DNA of 64,000 nt, taken from positions 4,115,210 to 4,179,209 of the forward strand of contig CM034407.1 in assembly GCA_019925095.2 (NCBI GenBank), read 5' to 3'. Position numbers and translations under genes: made by a program. The notes under the pieces were generated by a model. It made no database searches, had not been told where the DNA came from, and was given only the letters and a program-made list of their open reading frames with translations. Of this stretch, positions 33,112 to 44,398 are shown in pieces. The stretch comes from Dendrolimus kikuchii. Lineage: Eukaryota; Arthropoda; Insecta; Lepidoptera; Lasiocampidae. The number at the start of each line of letters is the position of its first letter. Positions within the stretch are counted from its first letter, which is position 1.

Positions 33112-33178
33112 TTTGAAAACAATTTAATAATTAAAATAATTTGTCATGTTCAATTTACAATTAACTAATTTTTCAGAT
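33112..33178 (+). other. Possible intron (GTAAGT...TTTTTCAG)
   Basis: Good donor and acceptor 67 bp apart between the ENYSCK-type remnant and the hAT remnant. It may be a leftover intron of either pseudogene. Confidence 0.3.
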
Positions 33179-33184
33179 GTGAAA

Positions 33185-33530
33185 GATTCCATCAAGTGAA
33201 GAGGCTAGTGTGGTTAAAGCTTACGTGAGTCGAAACAAGAATAAAATGGAAAATACATTGCAAGTTTTGTACAGGCAACGAGAGGCGTTCAAAGATACAT
33301 ATGAAATTTTTTGCATCTGTGGCGACCATAGGATGTAGCACTGCAGGGTGCGAATCTACTTTTCAACTTTAACTGCAATCAATAGGCCTCAAAGACTGCC
33401 AATGCGTCACGAGAGAATAGCTGGTATGTTATTTCTGGCCTTTGAAAAAAAAAGAACAAAATCAGTTGATATAAACGAAGTTCTTCGCATTTTTAATAAC
33501 ATGGCGAATCGTAAATTTCAGCTGTTTTAA
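33185..33530 (+). pseudogene. hAT transposase C-terminus
   Basis: Frame 1 reads VVKAYVSRNKNKMENTLQVL, then VATIGCSTAGCES. After a one-base shift it reads FSTLTAINRPQRLPMRHERI and AGMLFLAFEKKRTKSVD, ending NRKFQLF with a TAA at about 33530. This is the hAT dimerisation region of the type CSTA.CE..FS.L. No upstream catalytic part. Confidence 0.8.
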
Positions 33531-33790
33531 ATATATTTTATTATTATCTTAATTATTATAATAAGTTTGCAGAAAAAATATGATCTCAATGGTATATTTG
33601 GTCGTATCTATTTACTCGTATCACCCCACGCAACAATTAATTATTACCCGATTCTCATTCTGGATCTCTACATCCAAATCTGGAAGTTCAACCATCTTGT
33701 TCTTCATCATTGATGATTTAATATTTCTTAGATCCATGCTCACGCTGTCACAGAAATTATTTGTCTACGAATAGCTATTGAATGTACATC

Positions 33791-33808
33791 ACTGACCTAG
33801 AGGTCAGT
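33791..33808. promoter_or_regulatory. Everted AGGTCA repeat (palindrome)
   Basis: ACTGACCTAGAGGTCAGT is a perfect 18-bp palindrome made of two nuclear-receptor half sites (TGACCT, AGGTCA) facing outward with two bases between. No gene lies close by, so a regulatory role is only a possibility. Confidence 0.3.
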
Positions 33809-33938
33809 AATATACATGGTGATTGATTTAGGAGCCCGTGCTTCGAGGACATATCAATTATGATAATTTTTTACTTCCGCCCAACCTGTAACCAATACCT
33901 CAAATTCAACTCTAGCTACAGCCCTGAATGCGCTACGT

Positions 33939-34166
33939 ATGAACTCCAACATTACTGACCAGAATAATAGTGACATAATATCTCAAAAACTAGGTAGTAC
34001 CTTTGACAGCTTATTAAATACCTCAGATAGTGATATTGATCAGCTGACAACTTACAAAGAACGTTTAGAAGCACTGGAAATGGAATTAAAAGAAGCCCGT
34101 AAAGAGATTGAATCCTTGTCACTCGAAAATACCAAACTAAAGCTCAATAATGAAGAATTATTTTAA
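33939..34166 (+). pseudogene. Coiled-coil ORF, LINE ORF1-like start
   Basis: 75 codons from an ATG: Asn/Ser/Asp-rich start (NNSDIISQKLGSTFD), then a heptad-like stretch (LEALEMELKEARKEIESL, SLENTKLKLNNEEL). It resembles the N-terminal coiled coil of ORF1/gag-like proteins of lepidopteran LINEs. Stops soon after. Low-specificity evidence. Confidence 0.35.
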
Positions 34167-35039
34167 AAAAGCGAGTCTTATTAAATGTAAGTAAAGCACT
34201 CAAAAATCAACACCCTCAAAAAACGGACATACATAAGCAGGAGTACTAGCACAAGAACAGAACATACTTAAACAATCAAAAGAAACCGTCACCTAACACG
34301 AAAAGCCAAAAAAACTTAAAGCTGTAAACCGCTATTGATCAATCATAGTTTACTCACTGTTCCATCGCTATATATATTTGAAGTCAAAATGTTTGTACAC
34401 AAAAATCCAAAATACATCCGACGTTACGGTTAGAAATATAATATGTATAAATGTAATAAATAAATGTGTATAAATGTAATAAAGAAAAACTTTGTATGCA
34501 CCCTGCAAAAACAACTTTACTTGACATACAAAAACAAATTTACTTGACATATGTGACACAGTAAATGAGTTCATCAGACTTGGATATAGATTTACTACAG
34601 GATTTCATTAGAGAAGTAGTTGTTTATTTAACTAATCGGTGTTTATTTACTTTTCTCATATTGGAAGCAGTGTCAACCTCGGGCGAAAGCTATTTAGGCA
34701 CTCAAACTATCAGCGCCCTCACTACGCTCTTGTGCTAAACCATCTCGTGCCTGTCATCCCTTGTGTAACAATCTACTATTACTTTTTACTTAATTAAATG
34801 TATTCCAAAAAGTTAAATATTAAAGAATTACATTAATTAAGTTCGAATAAGGCAACATCACTTTTTGTATTGTTTATTTAAGAGGGTTTTTTCACATAGA
34901 AAATGTAACCCCTGTTATTGCTCACAATAATAGATAAAAGGTAACATTAATAATTAATCTCTAAGACTTAAACCTAAAGAAATCATTTTAAACAGCACTT
35001 CATCGGAAAGCATTAAGGCCAGAATACTCGAGGATTCCT
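34167..35039. other. Intergenic DNA, no gene seen
   Basis: AT-rich. 34442-34485 has a short repeat of GTATAAATGTAATAAA. No convincing ORF. Confidence 0.55.
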
Positions 35040-35480
35040 AAATTACAGGTTCTAGCTCCAAATTTGAAAATGGTCACGTCTCTGAGGTAGACGCGCTCAT
35101 ATTCAACCAAAATGTGATGGACATCTCTTACTCCGCATGCAGTGGAATTAGGGGAATTGATTTTACGCATCGTGTAACCAAATCAATGGGACATGATTAG
35201 ATCTAAGCCTCAGTGCCGTAACAAATTCTTGCCTTGTCATTCTGCTCACATCAAACCATGGGGAGTGAGGAAGATATGGCTGGACCACTTTATACCATAT
35301 GCCTTTCGTTAATGATCTTTTATCAAAATATTTTGACCAAAAATTCAAGTATGTCTTATAAGAGTAATATCGCTCTACCAAGGAAGGCAATTGTAAGTTT
35401 CTCCATCGGATGCAGCTTCATTTGTCAGGCGATCAACAACCTCATTTCCCTCTAGCCCAATGTGTGAAGGAATAGTTATT
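35040..35480 (-). pseudogene. LINE RNase-H end and C-terminal region
   Basis: Minus strand: IPSHIGLEGNEVVDRLTNEA (about 35400-35470) is the classic RNase H segment of LINE Pol; then YLPHSPWFDVSRMTRQEFV, TALRLRSNHVPLIWL, and CGVRDVHHILVE (about 35120). A frame change lies near 35170. A Jockey or I type element is likely; no RT part is attached. Confidence 0.8.
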
Positions 35481-35489
35481 CCAATTCCA

Positions 35490-36625
35490 AGTATTTATAC
35501 AACAACCCTTGGGCATTGAACATTATTACATGTATTATGATACAATACTAAATGGCCCTGCATTTTTAATTTTGTTCTTTTGTAAATAATTATAAAATTT
35601 ATAATATCTCAAATAGTTCAGGTTGCCAAAATGCCATGGTTCTTTGCTCAAAATTTATGTTGGACTTTTCACCAAAAACAAATACATTTTCTGGATATTT
35701 TTAGAAATAAACGTAAGTATGTTCATATAGTTTTTAGCATACAAATAAAATTTAAAATATTGTAATACTGTCCAAAATCATTCCAGAAAGGTAAAAATAT
35801 TCAAAGATTTTGAACAATGTTACCCACTTTTACGGTACATAAATAGCATCCCACATAAGTCTATAACAGACAGATATATACATACAGGTCAAACGTTATA
35901 TATTTTATGATTATAAAATGATTAAAATGAGTATATTTTATAATCCTGCCCAATGCTGACTCGCAATAGGCAAGTTTTTAGCAGTATGAATCATTTCATA
36001 ATTCCATTGTTTTTTTTTGCCCCTCACGCGTTCTAAATCGATTACGATATTACGAGTAATGCGTGCAATGAAACAAGTGAGGCGGGGGCAAAACTCGAAT
36101 TCGAAATAACGTAGTACAGCCCCTTGGTGCCTAACAATACCTAACTAACTTACCATATAAATACGACTTATTTTTTTATTAAGATAAAGCACAATTACAA
36201 TCCTAGGCAATAAATCAAGTGTAGTGTTCTTAAAAAAACAAAAGTACATTTAATTTCACGTCTATTCTTTGTAATCTAAAGAACATAATGTATATAAAAG
36301 TACGGGAAATACGTATATTTTCACAGACTCTACATTAATGTGTCTAGTCCAATTCAATCACAATGATTTTTCTCTTATCTTCTTTTATCGTTTTCGTTTT
36401 ATTTTTATATGTCTTCTTTACATGTTCTTCTTTTTTTTCTTTCAAACATTGATTTTTCCTATGACCTGTAATATAAACAAACTGCATTTAGTATCTAAAT
36501 TAAATATGTGTGTGTGCAGTTCACATACAGTAGAAATGGGTGACAAGGGGTGGGAGGAATTTTAAACTTCGTAACGTAACGTTTCATATATTATATCGTT
36601 ATAAAATATTTAAGTTTTAAAATAT
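35490..36625. other. Intergenic DNA, no gene seen
   Basis: AT-rich; ORFs here are T-rich shadows. A weak inverted pair (TTGCCCCTCAC at about 36018, GTGAGGCGGGGGCAA at about 36077) may be a decayed MITE. Confidence 0.5.
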
Positions 36626-37069
36626 TGTTACGACCTGAATGCCGACAAAAGACAAATTCACACTTGCATCTGTAAAAACACATTTTATTACCTTTTTGGC
36701 ATTTGGACTTCTTTTGTTTACTTTGTGTTTAAAATTTGTAATGAGAAAAGAGCCCATTGTGTATTGTAATCTTTTATGGTAGTCATTAGCCAGGTGTGAT
36801 TTTAAGAAATTCAGTTCACGCGGGCGAGAGACATATTGTATTGATGCAGTATAAAGCAATGGCCCAATGGAGAGACCGTCAGTCAAGCAATAGCCACAAG
36901 CGTAGCAAGACGTTAGTGACGGACTTTGCGCGTGTGATTGAATCGTGCATTACGTTTGACTGGTTGTATACAGTTATATTTGTACCTGTGTTATAAGTGT
37001 TTGTATAGTTCTAATAAATTGTATAATAATTCCAACGGCATTTTAATTCGAGTCCTGCAACTCGTAACA
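36626..37069. repeat. Solo LTR (444 bp)
   Basis: Begins TGTTACGACC and ends CTCGTAACA, matching LTR ends with inverted TGTTACGA/TCGTAACA. Contains an AATAAA-type signal (CTAATAAATTG) near 37010. Flanks are ATAT (36622-36625) and ATAC (37070-37073), three of four bases alike, as expected for an old 4-bp duplication. No internal retroelement sequence adjoins either side. Confidence 0.72.
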
Positions 37070-37659
37070 ATACGAAATTTGAAGTATTAACGAATAAATT
37101 CAAATCTTCAATAAAATTCAATTATTCATGATTTGAAATAAACAATGGGACATTTGCTGTTTCTTTATATGATTATATTTTGAAGTCTGCAAATATTGAT
37201 ATTTGAGTCACTAGCATTTCCCCACAGTTGGATTCCATAAGTGCAACATGGCTTCAAGATGCTCTTTTAGACAAGGAGTTTATTATTAATTTTTAAAGCG
37301 AAGCTGGAAACAGGCACACAGCCCATTAGTGTCCGGTTCCAATATTTACTATTCATTCACTTGCTGTACTATCAATTGAATTTTGACATTACTTGTATGG
37401 AGCGTATGTTAAATTATAAACATAACAAGGAGAAAGAATGACAGAAAGACATTTGAGAGTAAGGCTTTAGATCTTGTCTTTCTCATTGGTCATTGATTTC
37501 GCTCCTGGTCCCCACTTTCCATGAATTGATCCACCTGCCTGTTTGCCAGCTTCGCAATAAATACAAGTGCTCAACTAACATGTTTAACAGTTAGATAGAT
37601 GAAGGAGTATTTTTTATTAAAATATTTAAAGTTCTATAGCAAAATTACAGATTATTTAT
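37070..37659. other. Intergenic DNA, no gene seen
   Basis: AT-rich, no ORF or repeat recognised. Confidence 0.55.
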
Positions 37660-37860
37660 TTAAGTTTGTGGCTTGGCAGCTAGGCCTTTAAGCCAGATCT
37701 TAGTTTACAATATAGTTTCTTCATTTTCTTAAACCTACGTGTAGCACAGCTGAACTGTAGGTAATCAACTAGTGCCATTCAACGGAGTTCTTGTGACAAC
37801 TCAAAAGGCCACATTTCACTACACAGTTCACATTTCTCACAAAACACATAATTACTACTC
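37660..37860. repeat. Dispersed repeat shared with 47945-48082
   Basis: Shared blocks: GGCTTGGCA.CTAGGC.TTTAAGCCAG, CATTCAACGGAGTTCTTGT and AGGCCACATTT, ACAAACACATA-type end. The minus strand of this copy has weak coding character (QFSCATRRFKKMKKLYCKL). Family unknown. Confidence 0.65.
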
Positions 37861-38522
37861 AAAAACTGTCAATATCTTACAACTATTGTTCATTTTAGAG
37901 TAATTTTACACATTTTTACAAAATAAAACTGCACAGGACATCTCCTTTCAGTTCCCGCCAAAAACTCCGCAAAATTACAGAAATATCTTCCATGTTTAAG
38001 AGCTGCTACAGGCTTGCACTTGCAATTTATTATTAATGTTCTGATCACTTTTTAAGGCTCCATAGCCATTTTGGCTATAACAGTATGTCTATCTGTGTAT
38101 TTATGTCGCAGACATTTTACTCAAAGATTACTACATCTATATAATTGTAGTGTAAAATTCATATTTAATTAAAAAATAAAAATAAAAAATTATATCTAAT
38201 ATTTTTATGTTGAGCAGACAAGGGAATCTAATTATAATGGTAGATGCAGCGGTCACACTGTAGTTGCATTCCCGCTCGTTGAACACATGCACCAGTATTA
38301 AGATTGAATTGGCTCTGTTATACGCATCTTTGAGTTTATGGAGTTAACTGTTTTTCTTGTAAGGACTACATATGTAATGGCTCTTAAACTATCACGTCAG
38401 AATGAAGCGTTTTGCTTGAAACCTACTTCATAATTGTATGTTTGGCTTTAAGGCTTATTTTATATGCTGCAAGAGAATGATATTTATATATCGAAAGAAA
38501 TTGAGTAGCCACCATACTAATT
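37861..38522. other. Intergenic DNA, no gene seen
   Basis: AT-rich, no ORF or repeat recognised. Confidence 0.55.
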
Positions 38523-38842
38523 ATAATAAAACTACGTATTAACAGTTTTAAGTGTGATAATTTATTTGATTCTCGTTATTCTGACGTTTCATATATTGAG
38601 AGATCATATATTAGTAATTATAGTAAATTAGATTAGCGTCCCATAAAGTAAATAATAACCATAACCAAAATTAAAATGAACAAGTTGGCGGTAGGCTAAA
38701 TAAAACTTTAACAATACTCATTGGCACTTGACATCTTTGTCTTCTATGATCACGGCCACTGAAAAATGGCCAAAACGTCAGAATAACACAAATCAAATAA
38801 ATTACTGCACTGAAAACCGTTGAAACATAGTTTTATTACGTA
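38523..38842. mobile_element. MITE with ~70-bp inverted ends
   Basis: The left end (TAATAAAACTACGTATTAAC...) and the reverse complement of the right end (TAATAAAACTATGTTTCAAC...) align over about 70 bp, through TAATTTATTTGATT and GTTATTCTGACGTTT. The middle is about 180 bp of non-coding DNA. Flanking TA is possible on both sides. Superfamily not assigned. Confidence 0.78.
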
Positions 38843-39385
38843 TACAAGTCTCAAAAACTTAAGAAAATATTATACTATTATACTAAAGTGGTTACTGTTA
38901 CCAATAGATGCTTGCAACATTAGGAGCCATTGCCAGCCTTTAGAATGAGATAGAGGAATCATACAGAGGGAATGGGATGAGATGGGACAGGAGGAAGGAA
39001 AAGTGGGCTATCGGATCTCTTACTCATCCTACAAAACACAATTAGCTCATGGCAAATCTTTCATACCAATATTCTGTTACAAGTGTAGTATCACACCAAA
39101 TGAGCCAACCCTACTGTAATCAAGATGACTATGTCAGAATGGCTCTACCACATCAATGATAATAAAAAAATTCAAATTTTTTATTCACAGCCACAATGCA
39201 TAACAATGGAAAAAAATATTCATGCAGTCCATCAGCTACCAAGTCACGAACCAGGATTCAACCTGTAAATACAGTTGACTCTGGCAACTTTCGGTTGCTG
39301 TGGAATACAAAATACAACACATGCTGAAATAAACATTGCAAAATTTTGAAATTCTCAACCCTATACTAGATTACTGTACTAATAG
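38843..39385. other. Intergenic DNA, no gene seen
   Basis: No ORF or repeat recognised. The 38930-39060 stretch is G/A-rich on the plus strand but has no coding signature. Confidence 0.5.
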
Positions 39386-39399
39386 GATTAAGATGAATA

Positions 39400-39456
39400 C
39401 ATACATACATAACTTCACACCAGTTCCCTTGCGGGGTAGGCACAAACAACAAAGAC
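39400..39456 (-). mobile_element. 57-bp RTE 3'-tail insertion
   Basis: Contains only (TACA)n plus TAACTTCACACCAGTTCCC and CTTGCGGGGTAGGCACAAAC, i.e. the last 57 bp of the RTE at 40909-43800. Flanked by the perfect 14-bp repeat GATTAAGATGAATA (39386-39399 and 39457-39470). An extremely 5'-truncated LINE insertion. Confidence 0.9.
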
Positions 39457-39470
39457 GATTAAGATGAATA

Positions 39471-40054
39471 ACTAATTAATATACTAAAGTAGATACTCAA
39501 GCAGTCCTATAAAAAGCAGAGATCTATTCAAGTGTGAACATGTGTGCCATCATGTGGTATTGTGGTGTGCAGGCCTTTTTTTGTCACTTCTTTTTTGGGG
39601 GCACGCAAATTGTTGAAAATTGTAATAAGTTCATAATTTTTTGTACCCCTCCCCACCCCTTGCTTTGAGGAACAAATCAAAGTATTTTTTTATTGTTTAA
39701 AAACATAATATCTTAGGAAATAAAACTGTGAATTGAATTTCTTAATTTCCTCCACACTTACACTTGACCATTTCATTTACTGCTTGTTTCAAAGGTTGAT
39801 TAGTGCAGTGCCACACTATTATTGATGTTCATCTTGCATAAGTTTCGCAACTTCATTCAATCAACCAAGCATAACAGCAGCACTATCCCAGGAAAGACAA
39901 ATTAAATGATCTTTAATACCGCTTGGTCATTCTATAAAATTGAAGACTGAAATTTCCTTTAAGGGCACTGCATGCCCCCACAAAGAAAGCCCTGGTGGTG
40001 TGTATCAATAGATACACTTAACTGAAATATAAATAAATTATCTTAATAGGATAG
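39471..40054. other. Intergenic DNA, no gene seen
   Basis: No ORF recognised; no obvious downstream exon of the neighbouring THAP gene was found here. Confidence 0.5.
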
Positions 40055-40070
40055 TTCCAACTTCTGAACT

Positions 40071-40275
40071 CTCCCTTTTCATTCACCATATCCCAATTAA
40101 TTGGGCTCAGCATAACATGTCTTTTCCTTCCACACTCTTCTATTCTGACATCATCTACTGATACACCCACCACAAATCATCATATCATCCGTTACACAAT
40201 CCATCCATCTTTTTTTTGGTCTACCTTTATATTTGTACCCATCTATATTGTAGTTTAACATTCTTTTTATTAACA
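40071..40275 (-). mobile_element. RTE 3' fragment (205 bp) with 16-bp TSD
   Basis: Same subfamily as 6199-6760. Minus-strand coding remnant YKYKGRPKKRWMDCVTDDM, then UTR. Flanked by TTCCAACTTCTGAACT (40055-40070 and 40276-40291), a perfect 16-bp target-site duplication. It lies downstream of the THAP exon 2 donor, so inside that gene's next intron if the gene continues. Confidence 0.92.
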
Positions 40276-40347
40276 TTCCAACTTCTGAACTATTAGAGTG
40301 AAACATTATGACAAAGAAATCAAGGAAATTCAGCTTAATACACTTAC

Positions 40348-40763
40348 TGAGATTTAAGGTTGGTATTGCATTAGCTGTTAGCCGTTTGCTTGGTAACTGG
40401 TAAAAACTCTCAAAATGCCTGTAGCAGAATCGGACTTGATTTTTCAAAACGTCATCTGCAAGCGCTTGAGTCTCTTCGCTCAATACAAATTTCCACGATC
40501 GAAATTTTTCCACATTGTGCCATTGTGGCTTGGGGAAATTATGCAAAGGGCCTGTAATTTTAATTAGATCTTCACATAAAACAAAATGTCTCACGTCTGT
40601 AATAAGTTGAAATAAATGCAAAAAAAATATGAACATTTTAAAAATCATTTCCTATTATGTTACACCTATTATAGTAAGTTCATGAATTCTTAGTTTGTAA
40701 CAAAGTTATAAACAACATACCGTCGATGAAACATCCAAAATAGCACTTTTTGTTTTGAGGCAT
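40348..40763 (-). CDS. THAP-domain protein, exons 1-2 (gene incomplete)
   Basis: Exon 1 is 40763-40721 (ATG at 40763, donor GTATGT). Exon 2 is 40551-40348 (acceptor AAATTACAG, donor GTAAGT). Joined in frame they encode one complete THAP zinc finger: C7-X3-C11-X45-C57-X2-H60, with HNFPKP, W34, and the closing AIPTLNL motif. THAP domains bind DNA and occur in host regulators and domesticated or active transposases. No stop or frameshift is present over 82 codons. Exon 2 ends in phase 1, so more exons are expected at lower coordinates, but I could not find them. The large RTE lies about 150 bp upstream of the start. Confidence 0.75.
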
Positions 40764-40908
40764 TGAAAATATTTTTTTGCAGATGCAATTGATGCAAACC
40801 AGTTACAAGTTAGGAGTGCACGATTTAAATCGATATTACATAAAATATCGATATATGCACCCGATATATCTCTTCCATCCGATACTATCGAACAATCTAG
40901 TAATAGAT

Positions 40909-43870
40909 ATATACATACATACATACATACATAACTTCACGCCAGTTCCCTTGCGGGGTAGGCACGAACAACAGAGCGCCATTTAGGCTTATTCTTACAC
41001 ACCTCACTTGCTTCTTTGACATTCATAACTCTTGTCATGCACGCTCGTCTGTTCTTAAGGCTTCTAACATCACCTTCTGCTAGTACACGATCAATTTGAT
41101 CATGGAAAGTGTGTCGTGGCCTTCCACGACTTCTGCATCCATCCACTTTTGCATTATATATCTGTTTATTCATTCTTTCATCATGCATTCTTTCTACATG
41201 TCCGAACCACCGGAGCATTCCTTTCCTTACCTTCACCCCGACACTCTCTTTCAGACCAACTCTCTTTCTTACTTCGGTATTACGAACGCGGTCCGCGAGC
41301 GTCACTCCGCAGATTTTGCGCAGTGCTCGCATCTCGACTGCGTTTACTCTACTTTCATGCTCTTTCTTCCATACCCAACTCTCGCTTCCATACGTGAGCG
41401 TAGGTACCAGCACCGTGTTGTGTATGGCGAGCTGGGCCTTCTGGCTGAGGTTCTTACCGCCGTGAAGTTTACCTAACGCTCCATTCACACTATTCCCCAA
41501 ATTCACTCTTCTTTCTATATCCTTACAACTAGGTCACTCATCCGCACCCCAACATCCATCAATCTTATTCTCTGGAGACAATCGTCCAGGTATAGGATGA
41601 ACAGCAAAGCCGACAGCACGCAGCCCTGTCGGACGCCAATATTGACGTCAAACCAGGGCGACAGGCTGCCATCCAGCCGCACGCATGCCATACAGTCCTC
41701 GTAAGTGGACTGCACAGCACGCATCAGTTGGCCATTAATCCCATATCTGGGCAATATGTCCCAGAGGTCCTTCCGCACAACCCTGTCAAATGCTTTCTCT
41801 AGATCCACAAAACCGCAGAAAACCTTCCGGCCCATAGCCAGCTGCTTCTCTACGATATTGCGGAGAGAGAAAACTTGATCCATACATCCCCTTCCATTTC
41901 TGAAGCCACCTTGTGCATCCCACAATAATCCATCGGATACCACTCTCATTCTCTTTTCAATAATCTTCGTATACACTTTAGATGCTGTGCTGATCAAACT
42001 GATGGCCCTGTAGCTGGCGCACTCCATACGTGACCCCTTGCCTTTATACAAGGGCACGATGACAGCGCGCCTCCAGTCCTTGGGAACCTTTCCCGTCCTC
42101 CAGCACAAATTGCATAAGGACAGGAAAGCGTCCCGGACGCAGGTTCCACCATATTTGATCATCTCAGCAGACACACTATCGATTCCTCCTGCCTTTCCAT
42201 TTTTCAGACTTCTTATCGACCATTCGATCTCTTCCAAAGTGATCTCGGATGCTGACTCCTCGGAGTCGGTCACAGACTCAGTCGTGGTGCCAGCATCCGG
42301 GATATTATCATACATTTCTCTAAAATATTCACTCCATCGCGCTAACACCTCTTGTGGGTGAGCAAGAACGTCCCCAGCTTTAGATTTTATTCTTTCCATT
42401 CTGGAAGCTGACGAACAACCCCGAGACTTCTTAACCTCTCTCCAAAAGAGTTTGGTATTCGCCTCGAAGTTCTCCGTCAGCTTCTCTTCTTCTTTCAATT
42501 TTATTCTTTCGCGCTTCTCTTTCACTAAAGCTTTGGTTTCATTCTTGCAGAGGCGATAAATTTCTTTCTTCATCTCTTTCATACTGTCATTCTGTTGCAA
42601 AGAAGCAACATAATCCAGCCAGGCTTTTCTCTTTCTCTCTACGCTGGATTTAACATCCGCGTCCCACCATTCATCACCTTTCGTTGTTATGTGCCTCTTT
42701 GCGCATCCACATGCTTCTTTTGCGCTTTCCACTATACTTTCTTTCATACTATCCCAGTCATTATCCACATCTAAGTCGGAGAAGTCCGCTTTTGCAAGCC
42801 TTTCTTCGACTAGGCGCGCATACATACTCCTTACACTAACATCTTCCAATTTTTCACACTTTATTCTTTCAAGCTCCCCGAAATTGGTACGCACTCGCCA
42901 GTGTCTCCACTTCTTGAAAAGGCCCACAAACCGGCTTATCACCAGGTAGTGGTCCGTTTCAAGAGTGGGGCCTCTGTAGGCTCTTGTATCCATTATTGTG
43001 TTTCGGAGGCGACTATCTATTAAAATCAGATCAATCATACTTTTCTGATCATTCATTCCCCATGTATACATGTGAATATCCTTATGATGGAATAAGGTGT
43101 TCGACACAAGCAAGTTTCTTTCCATGCATACGTCTATGATTGGCCTACCAGCATCATTCACTCTCTTGTCACCATAGGGTCCAAGGACAGCCTCAAGGCC
43201 GTCTCGTTTGGTCCCCACCCAGCCATTAAGATCACCACACATAATTAATCTTTCGTTCCCTTCAGCCAAATCCAGAATTTCTCTCACAGACTCCCAAAAC
43301 TTCTCGAGTTCTTGGGGATCCGCTGAGCTTACGGGAGCATAAGCTGCGACCAGAAAAACTCGCGTGATCCCCAGTTTTAGACGTACCCAGAGAAGTCTCG
43401 GGTTCACCAGACAATAGTCTTTTACTCCAGACACAAAGCGGGATGAGAGTACGACGCCTACCCCCCCACTTGCACGCTCGTCCAGGTCCACGCCGGACCA
43501 CAGAGCAAGCATGCCACCGGGGAGGTCATCGACGCTGCACCCCTTCCGCTTTGTCTCTGTCAGACATAGGGCATCCAGGCTTCTCTCATGCATTATATCA
43601 ATCATTTCGTCCATCTTATCTTTCATTCCACCTCTCACATTCCACGTGCCTATACGGCACTCTGCTCCTCTCGACCCGCCAGGTTTGGCGCTGCGTGAAG
43701 GGTGGCGGCCCCCTTCGCCGCATGCGCGAGAGTTCACACCGACGGGGGCGCATCGGTGAGCGTCGCCTGCGGGGGACGCCCTATCGTGCCCTGCACTAGT
43801 GTGAATTCCGGTCAGAATTGTGGCCCGCTGGGCCAGCGCTGGTTTATGGTTGGCAACTTGAGTAAAAATA
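40909..43870 (-). mobile_element. RTE-clade LINE, long but RT active site deleted
   Basis: Minus strand; 3' end is a (TACA)n microsatellite at 40909-40931. The ORF from 43737 runs without a stop for 740 codons. The rest of the C-terminus continues at 41513-40937 in another frame after an internal deletion at about 41515. The 5' edge is uncertain (about 43.8-43.9 kb), and no target-site duplication was found. The GC content is clearly above its surroundings. Confidence 0.88.
40937..43737 (-). pseudogene. RTE polyprotein: endonuclease - RT - C-terminal domain
   Basis: APE-like endonuclease: IGTWNVRGGMKDKMDEM (43650), LCLTETKRKG, FLVAAYAPVSS, MCGDLNGWVG, and ETDHYLVISRF (42940). RT: LKNGKAGGIDSVSAEMIKYG, WRRAVIVPLYKGKG, ASYRAISLIST, GFVDLEKAFDRV (41810, first catalytic Asp) and IGVRQGCVLSALLFILYLDD (41600). 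The next motif, the YADD box and about 80 following codons, is missing: DVGVRMSDLVVR joins directly to the region before VNLGNSVNGALGKL. The C-terminal part then reads AIHNTVLVPTLTYGSESWV, MLRWFGHVERM and RRACMTRVMNVKEASEVC. Without YADD it cannot reverse-transcribe. Confidence 0.92.
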
Positions 43871-44398
43871 AAACGTAAAACCCTGAATTATTTAATAACT
43901 AGCCTTCGCAGTAACGAAAATTTCGTTGTTACCAAAATACTCTAAATTACTTCACATCAAATTGCACTATATACATAACCTACAACATATAATCGTCTCA
44001 ACATCTAAAGAGCGACTCCCGACTCGAATCCCCGTTTTTCAGCGGTTGCCGATTATGAAATATACTAATGAAATCATTTGATTATGAAAATATGTCGAAG
44101 ATATCGATAGAACACTACGATATATTATATCGAAAAAATATCGATATTTTTTTGGATAAACATCCCTAAGAGAAGTCCTAATCAAGAAGCTTATACACAA
44201 TGGAGATTGCGTTCCGAATACCTAACTGAAGACCAATAATTTGTCCTTGAATGACGTCACTTATGTCTTTTATCTCTTTCTTTAGGGTGACAATACTTTC
44301 TTTTAAAAATATGGATAATAAATTACTTTTCGTTTTTGTATCGTTTGCCATAACTGATTTTGCTTAACAATTAACAAAAACCTGATAGCTGCCATTTT
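43871..44398. other. Intergenic DNA, no gene seen
   Basis: AT-rich. Contains ATCGATA-rich palindromic stretches (44109-44150) like those at 40830-40890 on the other side of the RTE. 44177-44225 resembles 47885-47935 in inverted orientation. Confidence 0.45.

Noticed and set aside
36338..36565. 75-aa T-rich ORF as a membrane protein
   Set aside because: Phe/Leu-rich only because of poly-T-like DNA; no start context or homologous pattern.
43262..43799. ORFs opposite or shifted to the RTE endonuclease
   Set aside because: Shadows of the real minus-strand 740-codon frame.
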